Shown here: positions 8,606 through 18,040 of the stretch, one piece after another | Position numbering within the stretch: the first letter of the stretch is position 1 | How the letters are laid out: every line of letters begins with the position of its first letter | Source of the DNA: Mesodorylaimus sp. YZB2_4 | Lineage: Eukaryota; Nematoda; Enoplea; Dorylaimida; Dorylaimidae | Reading direction: 5' to 3' | Assembly: GCA_030248295.1 (NCBI GenBank) | Contig: JASANH010000167.1 | Location: 124,001 to 188,000 of the forward strand | DNA: 64,000 nucleotides | Made by a program: the position numbers and the translations under genes | The notes under the pieces: generated by a model | Told to the model about the DNA's origin: nothing | Database searches by the model: none | What the model saw: the letters and a program-made list of their open reading frames with translations, nothing else

Positions 8606-9285
8606 GTAGTAATGGTGAGGCACTGGTTCTTTGATCACAGGACTGCCTGTATACTGTGGTACCTTGGTCATTGACGCCTGCCTGGCCATGTGAGCAGAAA
8701 GTGTTTGTCGCCCAAATAACTGTTCGTAAGCAAAGCGCGTTCAGGAAAAAAGAAAATCCTAGCAGAGCAGTCTTGCAACTCGTATTCTCATGTGATGACC
8801 TAAAAAGCAGAACTTGGACCTAGAATTCAATTTTGCCAAAATCCTCAATGCAGCAGAAACCGAGTCCATTTCGAGCCCGATCCTGAGTTATTCCGTGCCC
8901 ACCATTCAATCCTCGCGTCAGTGCCACCTTGTCGCCGGGTCAAGTAAATGGATCGATGACCAGGCACCTGAACCCGTCGATTCGATGTTTCACGACTGGG
9001 CTACTCCAGCTGCTCTCCGTTTTCAAGTTGGTATTTACCCATAGTATTGAGGTACGTCTCAACTTCGAGCCTTCGCCTTGCGCGATGCGCTTGATGGGAA
9101 TTTTTTGCTTTGGTGGCGGGGTATCCGCTGCCTGTAATTCTCTGAATATTTGATGCTTCGCGCGTGCTCGTCGCAGCCGATGTCAGCGATTGACTGCGAT
9201 TGTTACGATCGTGCGTGTCTTTAGTCAAGCCAGGCAGATGTGTACGTGTGCGTTTGTGTGTACATGCCTTAGTTTCATGAAAAGC
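8606..9285 (-). repeat. Dispersed repeat RF1, copy 1 (main part)
   Basis: Starts with the second GTAGT duplication. It is the reverse complement of RF1 copy 4 (about 15874-16375), and its tail (9130-9285) resembles the inner arms of the 13.2-14.4 kb palindrome. The core includes cgatgcgcttgatgggaa. It is interrupted by the LTR element and continues at 5100-5248. Confidence 0.8.
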
Positions 9286-9728
9286 CCTCAATAAAGTCCT
9301 TCTGAGGCCCAGACACTTCAGCCTGGAGAACATTCGCAGCTGTGCAACCAAACTAATGATTGGGGCCGTAATGGGCGGTCGTGTCTGTTTTTGCTCCGCG
9401 GAGCGCCTATTCTCCCTCTGTAAAAAACAGGTTTCGCCTTGGAAAAAATGATTCATCGAAGAAAGTCTGTAGAGCTTGGGTGGGTTCCTACAAAGGGGGC
9501 TCTACGCAATTCAAGCAACTCTTTATTGGCTCACCAAAACTTACGAACAGACTAAAGCGCACTAAAGACACGAAAAGGCGAGCTTGTATAGGTTTCGTAG
9601 AACACGCAAAGATAGCATGATTCACGATCAGACATAACAAATGTGCTAGTGCCAAATAAAAATGAAGGCAGCCATATTCAAATGGCAATGCGCGGTAAAT
9701 ATGAAACTAACATCATCCTGATCACTAC

Positions 9729-9736
9729 ACTCTCCC
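9729..9736. repeat. 8-bp target-site duplication ACTCTCCC (left)
   Basis: ACTCTCCC at 9729-9736 recurs at 10559-10566, flanking the hAT-like element. A single copy in the same flanking context is present, reverse-complemented, near 15850-15872. Confidence 0.75.
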
Positions 9737-10558
9737 TCAGGGTCGACCGTACCGCCGTACCGGGGGATGGTACGGTACGGTACGGGTATGGCAGTGAAAA
9801 CAGGCCGGTACGGCCGTACCTCTAGGGTTATGTCATTTTTAAATTTCCCGCGCTTCAGTGATTCGCAGGCGCATGCAGCTCACTTCAAAACAGCTGTTTT
9901 TGAGTAGGTATTCGAGGAAGTGTGAAATCAAAAAAATTGTTGCACTGTACCGTAGCTGCAGGAGTTGCTGGTGTGAATTGAATTTCGTAGCTGGTCTGTT
10001 GGGACAGCCAGTTAGGTCTTATCGGCAAATGTCTTTTAAAGTTTCTAAAGTTTACGATTATTACTTCATCGACGACAACGACGAATTACACGCAATTTGC
10101 AAGGTCTGTGAGACAAAGATCTCGAGAGGCGGCCCCTCATCTCACTCTGATTTCCAGCGCTGGAAATCAGGTGCTGGAAAGCTGAGAAACCGCATTTTTG
10201 GTGGCTAAGAATGTATGCGGGGGTAACCATGGAAGTCTTATGCCAGAAAATACCCGAATGCTTCCCTTTGTGAAATGTAATCTGCCAGAAGTTGGATTCA
10301 ATACGTTCAAATTAGTCTAATACGGATGTGTGACGCCAGATTCAAACAAGCTAATTAAGTACTTTTGCTGAACTGTCCGCTTTTGAAATCAAATCATAAC
10401 CAGCTAAGAAAGTTTCTTATTCATATGCAGTTGAAGTAAAATTTTGAGTACGGTACGGTACGGTACGGCACGTCTGGTACGGTACGGCACGGTACGGTAC
10501 GGCCGTACCAGGCCCTCGGTACGGGTGCGGTCAAAAAAGCCGGTACGGTCGACCCTGG
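9737..10558 (+). mobile_element. hAT-like DNA transposon remnant
   Basis: 822 bp. Its ends read CAGGGTCGACCGTACCG inward and its inverse, CGGTACGGTCGACCCTG, at the right, with many GGTAC/GTACC pentamers just inside both ends. The 8-bp duplication and CAGGG termini are hAT hallmarks. Inside is a short frame with a BED-zinc-finger-like start. No transposase catalytic core remains, so this is a non-autonomous or decayed copy. The outermost base pair (T left, G right) does not match as an inverted repeat. Confidence 0.8.
10029..10208 (+). pseudogene. BED zinc-finger fragment of a hAT transposase
   Basis: 59 codons from the ATG at 10029 to the TAA ending at 10208. It reads VYDYYFIDDNDELHAICKVC then ETKISRGG, matching the beginning of a BED finger (aromatic residues, C-x2-C, SRGG), followed by a histidine-containing stretch. 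It stops before any catalytic domain. Its position inside a hAT-like element supports the reading. Confidence 0.6.
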
Positions 10559-10716
10559 ACTCTCCCCTTCTTTAAAAACGGACGCCCCAGTCCGATCACA
10601 AAAAATAAAATAAGCAATAAAATGCAAAAAGGTCATGATATACGCTCTTGTAAATAAAGATTAGATATTACGATAAAGTAACTTACGAATCATGCTCATA
10701 AGAGAACGAATAAGTC

Positions 10717-11112
10717 CTATGCTTCTCTTCCATTCTTTCTTTGGTGTCTTTTATTCTTCCTGTTACTCTTTCGCTCTTGTCTGGGGGTGTCTTCATGACT
10801 AGCCTGGGCAGTGTCAGCTTGCGGGGCCGAAGGGCTGGGCCGCTGTGCTTGCTGACAGCGCGGACGCAAATTGTATGGCACATTTGCCAGTCTGTCGCTA
10901 TGCTGCGAATGGCTAGTCGAGGGCTTACCAAAGTCTGCTATATTTGATTCAGCATCAGACGAATTTTGTGGGATGGACTCCTCATCGTCCGATGTATCAG
11001 CTCCGGCTGGAACCTTAGGTGATTTTTGTTTCGGGTCAATATGTGGGATTGTACGTCGAATATTGATCCACTGGGCAGCAGATCGTGCCTGTTGTGCAGC
11101 ACGAGCCCACGC
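10717..11112 (-). pseudogene. C-terminal relic of a Ty3/Gypsy-like pol polyprotein
   Basis: 131 open codons on the minus strand without a start, ending in TAG at 10717-10719. The peptide is polar with an acidic-serine stretch, then contains VPYNLRPRCQQAQ and a lysine/arginine-rich end. YNLRPR-type motifs are common near the C-terminus of Ty3/Gypsy polyproteins, after the integrase. Composition and motif are the only evidence. The adjoining 11.2-12.4 kb is a gag-like relic in the opposite orientation. Confidence 0.45.
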
Positions 11113-11219
11113 CTAATCCGCAATCAGCGTAAGGACCCCCCTTTTCCAGACACCAACCTGGTCAATTCTACTCCACTCGATCGAGCGCACCGAATCAACT
11201 CGCTACACAAAAACCACGG

Positions 11220-12423
11220 GTAAGCAATGATAAGTGTAGAAAGTGTGGCAGCGTAGGCCACTATGCGCGTGACTGTCCGTCTCCGCGGGTCCTTACCGTC
11301 CTGCTCACCGTGCACCAGACACCTAATCCGCTTTTCCTTGTCTTGTGGCAGCAGCACACCATCACCATCCCAGCCGACGACGACCGCACCGTAGTCGCCA
11401 CCCATGTACCCAGCTCGTACGACCGGGAAGCCATCTACCTGGCTGCTTCATTCTATGGACAAGTCGAGTCAGTCCGCACTGACTACGTCAGTCTACGCCA
11501 CTGGCCGCACTCCAGCGAACACGGCATTTATCGTATTTGCCCACCATGAGTCGGGCTCAGATCTGATCCAACGAGCTTTTCTGCAGTTGCCAAGCGGTCA
11601 GATTTCCTTCGAAAAACCACGTCCCCGTCATTCGCCAGAGGAGCAGCGCACTTCCCGCACACAGTCCGCCCCGCCCAAGCACGGGAAAAACAAACGCTCC
11701 GCCAGTTCTTCATCACCGCCGTCCGAATCACCAATTCCAGCCATCCCACCCATCATACCGCCGCAACCAAAAGGACGACGCGAACGAAGTCGTTCAGAAT
11801 CCTCCACCTCTTCCTCTTCGTCCAGCACGACATCGAATGGATCATCGTCTGCGACAACTCACTCAGCCAGCGCTGACAAGACTGATCCCACCATGGTTCT
11901 CACAATGCATGACCCCAACGCCACCACCACAAGCCGATGTCGCGACTCATGCAATAACCCTTGGCCCAAACCCGACCGCTCCAATGCCTGCCCCAAAACA
12001 GGCAAACGCAAAACCGGCGGAACCTGAAAAACCAGCATCGCTGCAGCCGTCACTTCAGCACAGATCCGTCCAACCTACACCAGCCAAGGCTCTGACCCCA
12101 ATTGAGCAAACCCACTCGCCGCGAGTGATGACAGCTGGCAGCAAACCTGCGCCGAAACTCGCTCATCCAATGGCGGAGTAACTGAGAAAGAAGCCAACCA
12201 AGGATCGTTTCGCTGCCATTGATTCACAGCAGCCAGTACCTGACCTGCCGGAATACCAGGACCTTTACAGTCTCATCAATCGCCTTCGCGCCAAGGTCAG
12301 CGGAGTCGATGGCACGATCCAACCAGGGAAGCACGAGGAAGTCCTACGCATCTTGACTGGACTCATGCACGAACCTGCCGCACAATCTTATTTTCATTGG
12401 TCTCATTCAAGCGAAGAAGATCC
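11220..12423 (+). pseudogene. Decayed gag/ORF1-like retroelement gene with CCHC knuckle
   Basis: A zinc knuckle KCRKCGSVGHYARDCP (C-x2-C-x4-H-x4-C) sits at about 11232-11279. The following frame runs to a TGA at 11549, but a protein-like continuation is found in the other two frames (11404-12027, then 11837-12181, then about 12185-12423), implying several frameshifts. Segment 1 after the knuckle looks like a small alpha/beta domain, the middle is Ser/Pro-rich, and the end has a charged stretch (DLPEYQDLYSLINRLRAKV). This is typical of a dead retroelement nucleic-acid-binding ORF. The family is not identified. Confidence 0.5.
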
Positions 12424-12431
12424 GAATCCCC

Positions 12432-13246
12432 TCTGCATAAAACTTTGCTGAAGAGTTAGGCAAGTGGTCTGATGCTTCTATTAGCTTGTTTCTACACGTA
12501 GGCAAGACTATAGTGCTCGAATGACCATAAACAGGCACAACCGGCATCTCCTTATTAGGGCAAACTAATTATCTGCAAAGACTATTTTTCTGGCCCGTAT
12601 AACCATACAGGCCAGAAAAATGGTCTTTGCAATCCTTTTTTAGAATTAAGATCAACCTGACGCTGCCCGAACTGGGACCGAGCAAGCGTCAAGTCATCAT
12701 TTTCTGGGCGTTTAGTCCGCCGCGGGGCAGGGCCCGCTTTTTTGCTCTTTTGTCTTTATTTTGTACAGCCCTCTGCGTCTTGCGGATTCAAGTTCACATT
12801 TCTTCCGGTTCTTTTGGTGAACATTTTTTTTGTCCTGCTGGAATTTGTCGGGGCTTACAATAGTTTAATGGTTGGTGTACTGTATATGCACACAAGCACC
12901 GATGCACATTGCTGAACGCTAGTTTAGATACCCTGTTTTTACGTATATCGCCTGTGCTGTCCAGTAATTATAACACGGCAGCAAACCTATATTCATCCGG
13001 TCATCAGTCGTCCTAGGTTGAGTCGTCCACGCTGGTAAATAGAAGATGCACTTTGCGCAATTGAAACTGCGCTTTTACGCTGACCCCAACTTCCTGTCCA
13101 CCAAGTTTTGTTTCGAGAATAGCACAATTCCGTGAGGCCTTTCTCCAGTCACCTCACTGGAATATTAGGGTCATCTCCGCGCTCACCTCTTGGGAAATTT
13201 AGGGATGACCTCAATGGGTTTTTCCAGTCAGCTCACTGTTTTCCAG
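12432..13246. other. Non-coding repeat-region DNA
   Basis: No gene seen. It contains a foldback hairpin at 12574-12631. The rest has no recognised feature. Confidence 0.4.
12574..12631 (+). ncRNA. Short fully paired hairpin, miRNA-precursor-like or MITE relic
   Basis: Arms 12574-12595 and 12610-12631 pair over 22 positions. The only DNA mismatch becomes a U-G wobble in plus-strand RNA. The 14-nt loop can pair further (GTAT/ATAC). Size and geometry resemble an animal miRNA precursor, but perfect pairing also fits a tiny foldback element or siRNA source. Confidence 0.35.
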
Positions 13247-14441
13247 CCAACTTTCGAGAATACGGCCTCTAGTCTGACTGGTGAATGAGTTCCAACCAAA
13301 CTTTGAAATCGATGAGCTTGTCACTGGTCGTGACAAGCAGCAGACAAGTGCATATTCAGGGGTTTACGAGTGATCGGAAAAGGTTGTCAGGAAAAGCAGG
13401 TTACTTGCCAGTCTTCACTGACGGCTTTTCATTGTATTTCGAGTCCGCCAAGTCCATTTCGAGCCCGATCCTGAGTTATTCCGTGCCCACCATTCGATCC
13501 TCGCGTCAGTACCATCTTGTCGCCGGGTCAAGTAAATCGATCGATGACTAGGCACCTGAACCCGTCGATTCGATGTTTCACGACTGGGCTACTCCAGCTG
13601 CTCTCCGTGTGTCGGTCGGTATTTACCCATAGTGTTGAGGTACGTCTCAACTTCGAGCCTTCGCCTTGCGCGATGCGCTTGATGGGAATTTTTTGCCTTG
13701 GTGGCGGGGTATCCGCCGCCTAATTGTTGGTTCGAGTGATAATAAAGGCAGGCGCTCGGTGGAGTCGATGTCAGCGATTGATTGCGACTGTTACGAAATC
13801 GCGTGCGCATCTAGTGAAGCTAGGCAGATGTGTATACGTGTTATGAGGCATGTAAATACAAACGCACCACACACCTCTTGCCTGGATTGACTATAAGATA
13901 CGTACGCGATTTCGTAACGGCCACAATCAATCGCTGGCATCGACTCCGACAAGCATCCGACGTAAAACGAAACATAGGCGGCAGATACCCCGCCACCACA
14001 GCAATAAATTCCCATCAAGCGCATCGCGCAAGGCGAAGGCTCGAAGTCGAGACGTACCTCAACACTATGGGTAATTACCAACCGAAAAGCGGAGAGCAGC
14101 TGGTGTACCCCAGTCGTGAAACATCAAATCGGCGGGTTCAGGTGCCTGGTCATCGATCCATTTACTTGACCCGGCGACAAGGTGGCACTGACGCGAGGAT
14201 CGAATGGTGGGCACGGAATAACTCAGGATCGGGCTCGAAATGGACTTGGTGGACTCGAAATACAATGAAAAGCCGTCAATAAAGACTGGCAAGTAACCTG
14301 CTTTTCCTGCCAAGTGGTGGAACCGATCACTCGTAAACCCCTGAATATGCACTTGTCTGCTGCTTGTGACAAGCTCATCGATTTCAAAGTTTGGGTGAAA
14401 CTCATTTACTAGTCAGACTAGAGGCTGTATTCTCGAAAGTT
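13247..14441. repeat. 1.2-kb palindrome of two inverted RF1 copies
   Basis: Left arm about 13247-13805 and right arm about 13880-14441 are inverted copies (roughly 90% identical by eye), with about 75 bp between them. Both carry the RF1 core plus a shared outer segment (TCGAGAATACRGCCTCTAGT, and CATATTCAGGGGTTTACGAG) not found in the RF1 copies at 8.6 and 15.9 kb. Small indels (an extra tggtcgtgac in the left arm) show divergence since duplication. Confidence 0.85.
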
Positions 14442-15845
14442 CAGTTCAGTTTGACGATTGTGTGTCTCCCTCATTCTATAATTTCTTTCCAGGCATCCTC
14501 ACTCGTCTACGATCAGAGCTGAATAACTGGCTGGACCGTGGTCGGGGAAGTAAAAGGAATGACAGAATGGCAGAGGCTGCATTCTGAGATGAGGCCGATC
14601 GCGCATACAATGAACGCAAGAGAATCAAACAAGCTAGACGCCAGGCTGGATTGGTGGAAGATTTGCCTCCTTTCCTGCTGGAACCCAAAGCACTGAGGCC
14701 AAAATGTCGTGAATGTGCGACTCAGTGAATGTGATGAAGCGAGAAGACTCGCTAATGAAGACCATACCATACCAAACTGGCATGGCGTGCAAAGATTGCG
14801 GGAAAAATGGGTGCACATAACGCGAAAAATGATTATCAGCTTATCAGCTCCACTGCCTTTGCAGCAATTCAATTTGCAATAACATTTTCTAAAGATCTTG
14901 CCAGCCGTCCTAATGCGGGATTACCACGGGAATCCATTACATGGGAAGCACACAGAGGATCGCACATTCGAACAGCGCCGATTTTGCGAGCAAGAAAAAA
15001 GAATTCTTTTGAAAGCCAGCTACGCGTTTATAGGCAGACGCAACGCCGAAATTTTCTTGCTGAACGAAACCGAACCAGAAGCAGCAGCGTTGGAGGGCGC
15101 CTATTATCCAAGCGGGAGCTCACTCGACCTCAGTCTTACATCGAGGAATCGATTACTGCTTACTGCCACGATGCTGCGCCCTTAAGAGCATAAAAGTGTG
15201 ACAGGGGTCTAGTAATAAAAAGATGTATTCATAACGGTCTATCTGCGGAGTATGCTACCCAGTATTAGCTCCACAAGCTATTAGCGAGCGCGCTTTACAC
15301 GCTTTAGTGGTGCGCCAAAATTCTTTATTTTTAGAAAAATGGGGTCACTTTTGGGAGCCATAACTCACTACAGAGTTCGATGCCAAGGCTGAAAAATTTA
15401 TCACAGGTACAGGGCATGATGAACTACCTAGGATTAAAGTTTAATTGAAATATCTGGAAAGACACAGAAATGCCGCGATACCAACCTTGGCCATTTTTTG
15501 AATAAATTCGATTTCCCGCCAAAATTCAAAATTCAAATTCAAATTCCTAATTTTAAAAAAACCTGTTTTTAGCTGATTCTCTGCTCGATCTTTTGAAAAA
15601 AAGAAAGTCAAGTTATCTGTAGTAGTTATTGAGAAACCATCGTTTATGCTTAGGCCACTGATTTTTTGGCCAAGAATTTAATCACATTTTTGCAATTGCG
15701 TCAAGCCCAACAGATGCAACGTGGAGCGGTCATACTGCGGCCATGGACTACTGTTGGGTAGGGCATCAAATGCCCCAAGTTTCATCCGTATCCGTGAGAA
15801 GTCATATGCCGCGATCATGACAGTTTTAGCGGCAGGGGTTCTTAA
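14442..15845. other. Non-coding DNA with a possible exon relic
   Basis: Apart from the relic at 14494-14830 I see only AT-rich unique-looking DNA. There is a run of AAATTC-type words near 15520-15550. Confidence 0.35.
14494..14830 (+). pseudogene. Possible broken exon of unknown gene
   Basis: After a good acceptor (tttctttccag at about 14493) the frame reads ILTRLRSELNNWLDRGRGSK, a stop at TTC-TGA, then DEADRAYNERKRIKQARRQA, LVEDLPPFLLEPKALRPKC. A shift to another frame continues RLSECDEARRLANED and LREKWVHITRK. The charged, protein-like composition across a stop and a frameshift suggests a decayed coding sequence. I do not recognise the family, and chance cannot be excluded. Confidence 0.3.
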
Positions 15846-15873
15846 AGAAGGGGAGAGTGTAGTGATCAGTAAA

Positions 15874-16527
15874 GCAAAAAATTCCCATCAAGCGCATCGC
15901 GCAAGGCGAAGGCTCGAAGTGGAGACGTACCTCAACAGTATGGGTAAATACCAATTAAAAACCGGAGCGCAGCTGGTGTACCCCAGTCGTGAAGTATCAA
16001 ATCGACGGGTTCAGGTGCCTCGCCATCGATCCATTTACTTGACCCGGCGACAAGGTGGCACTGACGCGAGGATTGAATGGTGGGCACGGAATAACTCAGG
16101 ATCGGGCTCGAAATGGACTCGGTTTCTGCTGCATTGAGGATTTTGGCAAAATTGAATTCTAGGTCCAAGTTCTGCTTATTAGGTCATCACATGAGAATAC
16201 GAGTTGCATGACTGCTCTGCTAGGACTTTCTTTTTTCCTGAACGCGCTTTGCTTACGAACAGTTGTTTGGGCGACAAACACTTTCTGCTCACATGGCCAG
16301 GCAGGCGTCAATGACCAAGGTACCACAGTATACAGGCAGTCCTGTGATCAAAGAACCAGCGCCTCACCATTACTACAGTATGGTGTGCTTGCTTATGGCT
16401 CAATGAACCACCCTAACCTGTCATTTGTGTGCAATAGACAGCCAGGGCCCACAAACTCAATATTATCCACATCCAGTTACTCGTACAAACGACCCACGAC
16501 ACGACCGACTGTCGAGTGAAGGACCTC
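15874..16527 (+). repeat. Dispersed repeat RF1, copy 4 (uninterrupted)
   Basis: The complete counterpart of the copy split by the LTR element: 15874-16375 matches 8611-9130 and 16377-16527 matches 5100-5248, both inverted. It carries the empty target site (single GTAGT, reading ACTAC on this strand) at about 16374-16380. Confidence 0.85.
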
Positions 16528-16540
16528 AGTCCACGACACG

Positions 16541-17860
16541 TTGTGTTCAGTTCATTCACCGACCGCGCACTTGGGCGTGTAGACTCTCAATCCAGTGTTG
16601 GCTGTCAAGCAAGTATGGGCAATGGGGTGCCCCCTCTCTTGGGCCAGTTAGGACGCCGAATCCTCCCTCTCACCCCACCCTCTGCGTTTCGCGCCCAGGA
16701 CCTCGAACTGCCAGCGGTCATCTTGCCCATCTCTCCTACCTCTCACCCCCCCTCACTTAGCCGACCTTGCCCATACTAGCCGTGAAGGAGGTTCTGATGC
16801 TACTCGAATTGGCCAGAGAACAATTGAGACCAGGCACTCGGCCTCGTGTCTGACCCTGACCTAACCTAGCTGGAGCGATCAGACACTGCAGGTGCTGATC
16901 AAACTGCACTCTTTGCGCCTTTGTTACAGTTGCACCCATCGCACTAAGTAGGTCTAACTGAGGTACACTGTGCGACGTGAAGGCCAACCATATCAGGTTC
17001 GGCGGGACCCTGTCGAGTGCTCAGCAGTCCAAGAAGGCCATTTGCGCTGTCTCCCTTCCATCAAAGTGCATTCAATGAGTACCTAGCTGATCCTGGTCAC
17101 AGCATCTGTGGTTTTCCATCTTTCAATGATGCACATTGGTGTGGCGAGATTGATGCTATACTATGGATCCGAGAGTCCAGCACACACATGCTCGAAGATT
17201 TTCATGCTGTGACACATGAGACAGACTGGAGAGTAGTTGGCACGATGGCTAGTATCCTTTGTGGATTAGGACGGTGGTCTGCTGTCCAACGGCTATTGGG
17301 TCATGACGAGTGAGAGAGAATTAGTGATCTCCCGTGGTTGGGATCACTGACCCCTCGGGTTGATGTTTCAGCCGCTGGTATAGCCGTAAGACTTGCCTAC
17401 CCAAGTCGGAATTATCGTCGGAGAAGACTGGCTGGCTTTGAGAGAGTTGGAGGGATTCTAGCACATAGTATTTACATGGGCAGCAGGTGAGGCGGACGAT
17501 GTTGAGCCGGATGGGATGCACTCATAGAACCGGCGTTGATGCCCGTTTGAGAGGCGATCCGCGGGTACAGTGGGGTCTTGCGGACCATCTCATTGCCTCC
17601 TGCGCCTGCTGGAGTCATGACATAATTCCAGAGTCACTGGTCACTGGCCAATAATACGTCTTGGATCAAATAATGAAGAAAAAGAACCTGAAAATTGGCG
17701 CGCATGGCCTCGTTTGGTCGTTGAGCGGCTTTGCTGAAATCCTCACTCGATATGCCACGTTTTGCCATTGCTGAACAAGGCATTCGATAATTTTTGCAGC
17801 TTCGCCTCGATCAGCTGTGGTACAGCGCAATCAGCTAGAGCGAAAGCCGATGCGTGTCAC
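16541..17860. other. Non-coding DNA
   Basis: I see no supported gene. Short open frames lack recognisable content. An R2 fragment lies at 17331-17402 (minus). Confidence 0.4.
17331..17402 (-). repeat. Dispersed repeat R2 fragment
   Basis: On the minus strand it reads ...GGCTATACCAGCGGCTGAAACATCAACCC..., matching the 3' part of R2 at 31775-31864 and 47431-47512. Confidence 0.65.
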
Positions 17861-18040
17861 ACTGTCATCATGTCATCATCATGTCACGTCATACTTTATC
17901 CCTAGCCAAGCACAATACAGCGCACCGGAGGGCTAAGGAACACACATCTGACAATCATTTTGTACCGAGGCGGGAGTCGAACCCTCCCCTCTGAGTGCGC
18001 ACCCAGCGTGGGAGGCAGGCGCCAGCCCGCTGGGGCCGGT
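17861..18040 (-). mobile_element. tRNA-derived SINE, copy A
   Basis: On the minus strand the tRNA-like head includes CACGCTGGGTGCGCACTCAG and the box B GGTTCGACTCCCG. The body follows: TGATTGTCA, GTGCGCTGTATTGTGCTTGG, and GGATAAAGTATGACGTGACA, ending in ATGATG-like repeats. It matches copies at 18811, 28791, 30218 and 30777. Box A is eroded in this copy. Confidence 0.85.

Noticed and set aside
9738..9837. GGTAC repeats as a promoter or satellite
   Set aside because: They occur at both inner ends of the same transposon in inverted context, so they are better explained as subterminal transposon repeats.
9858..10208. 116-codon frame as a full host zinc-finger gene
   Set aside because: Lies entirely within the hAT-like element. 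Only the last 59 codons look BED-like and no further domain follows.
14513..14872. 119-codon minus-strand frame
   Set aside because: The plus strand over the same span has better protein-like text (with one stop and one shift), so the minus frame is probably a shadow.
17017..17313. 98-codon plus-strand frame
   Set aside because: No recognisable domain, no splice context, and repeat-rich surroundings. Indistinguishable from chance.
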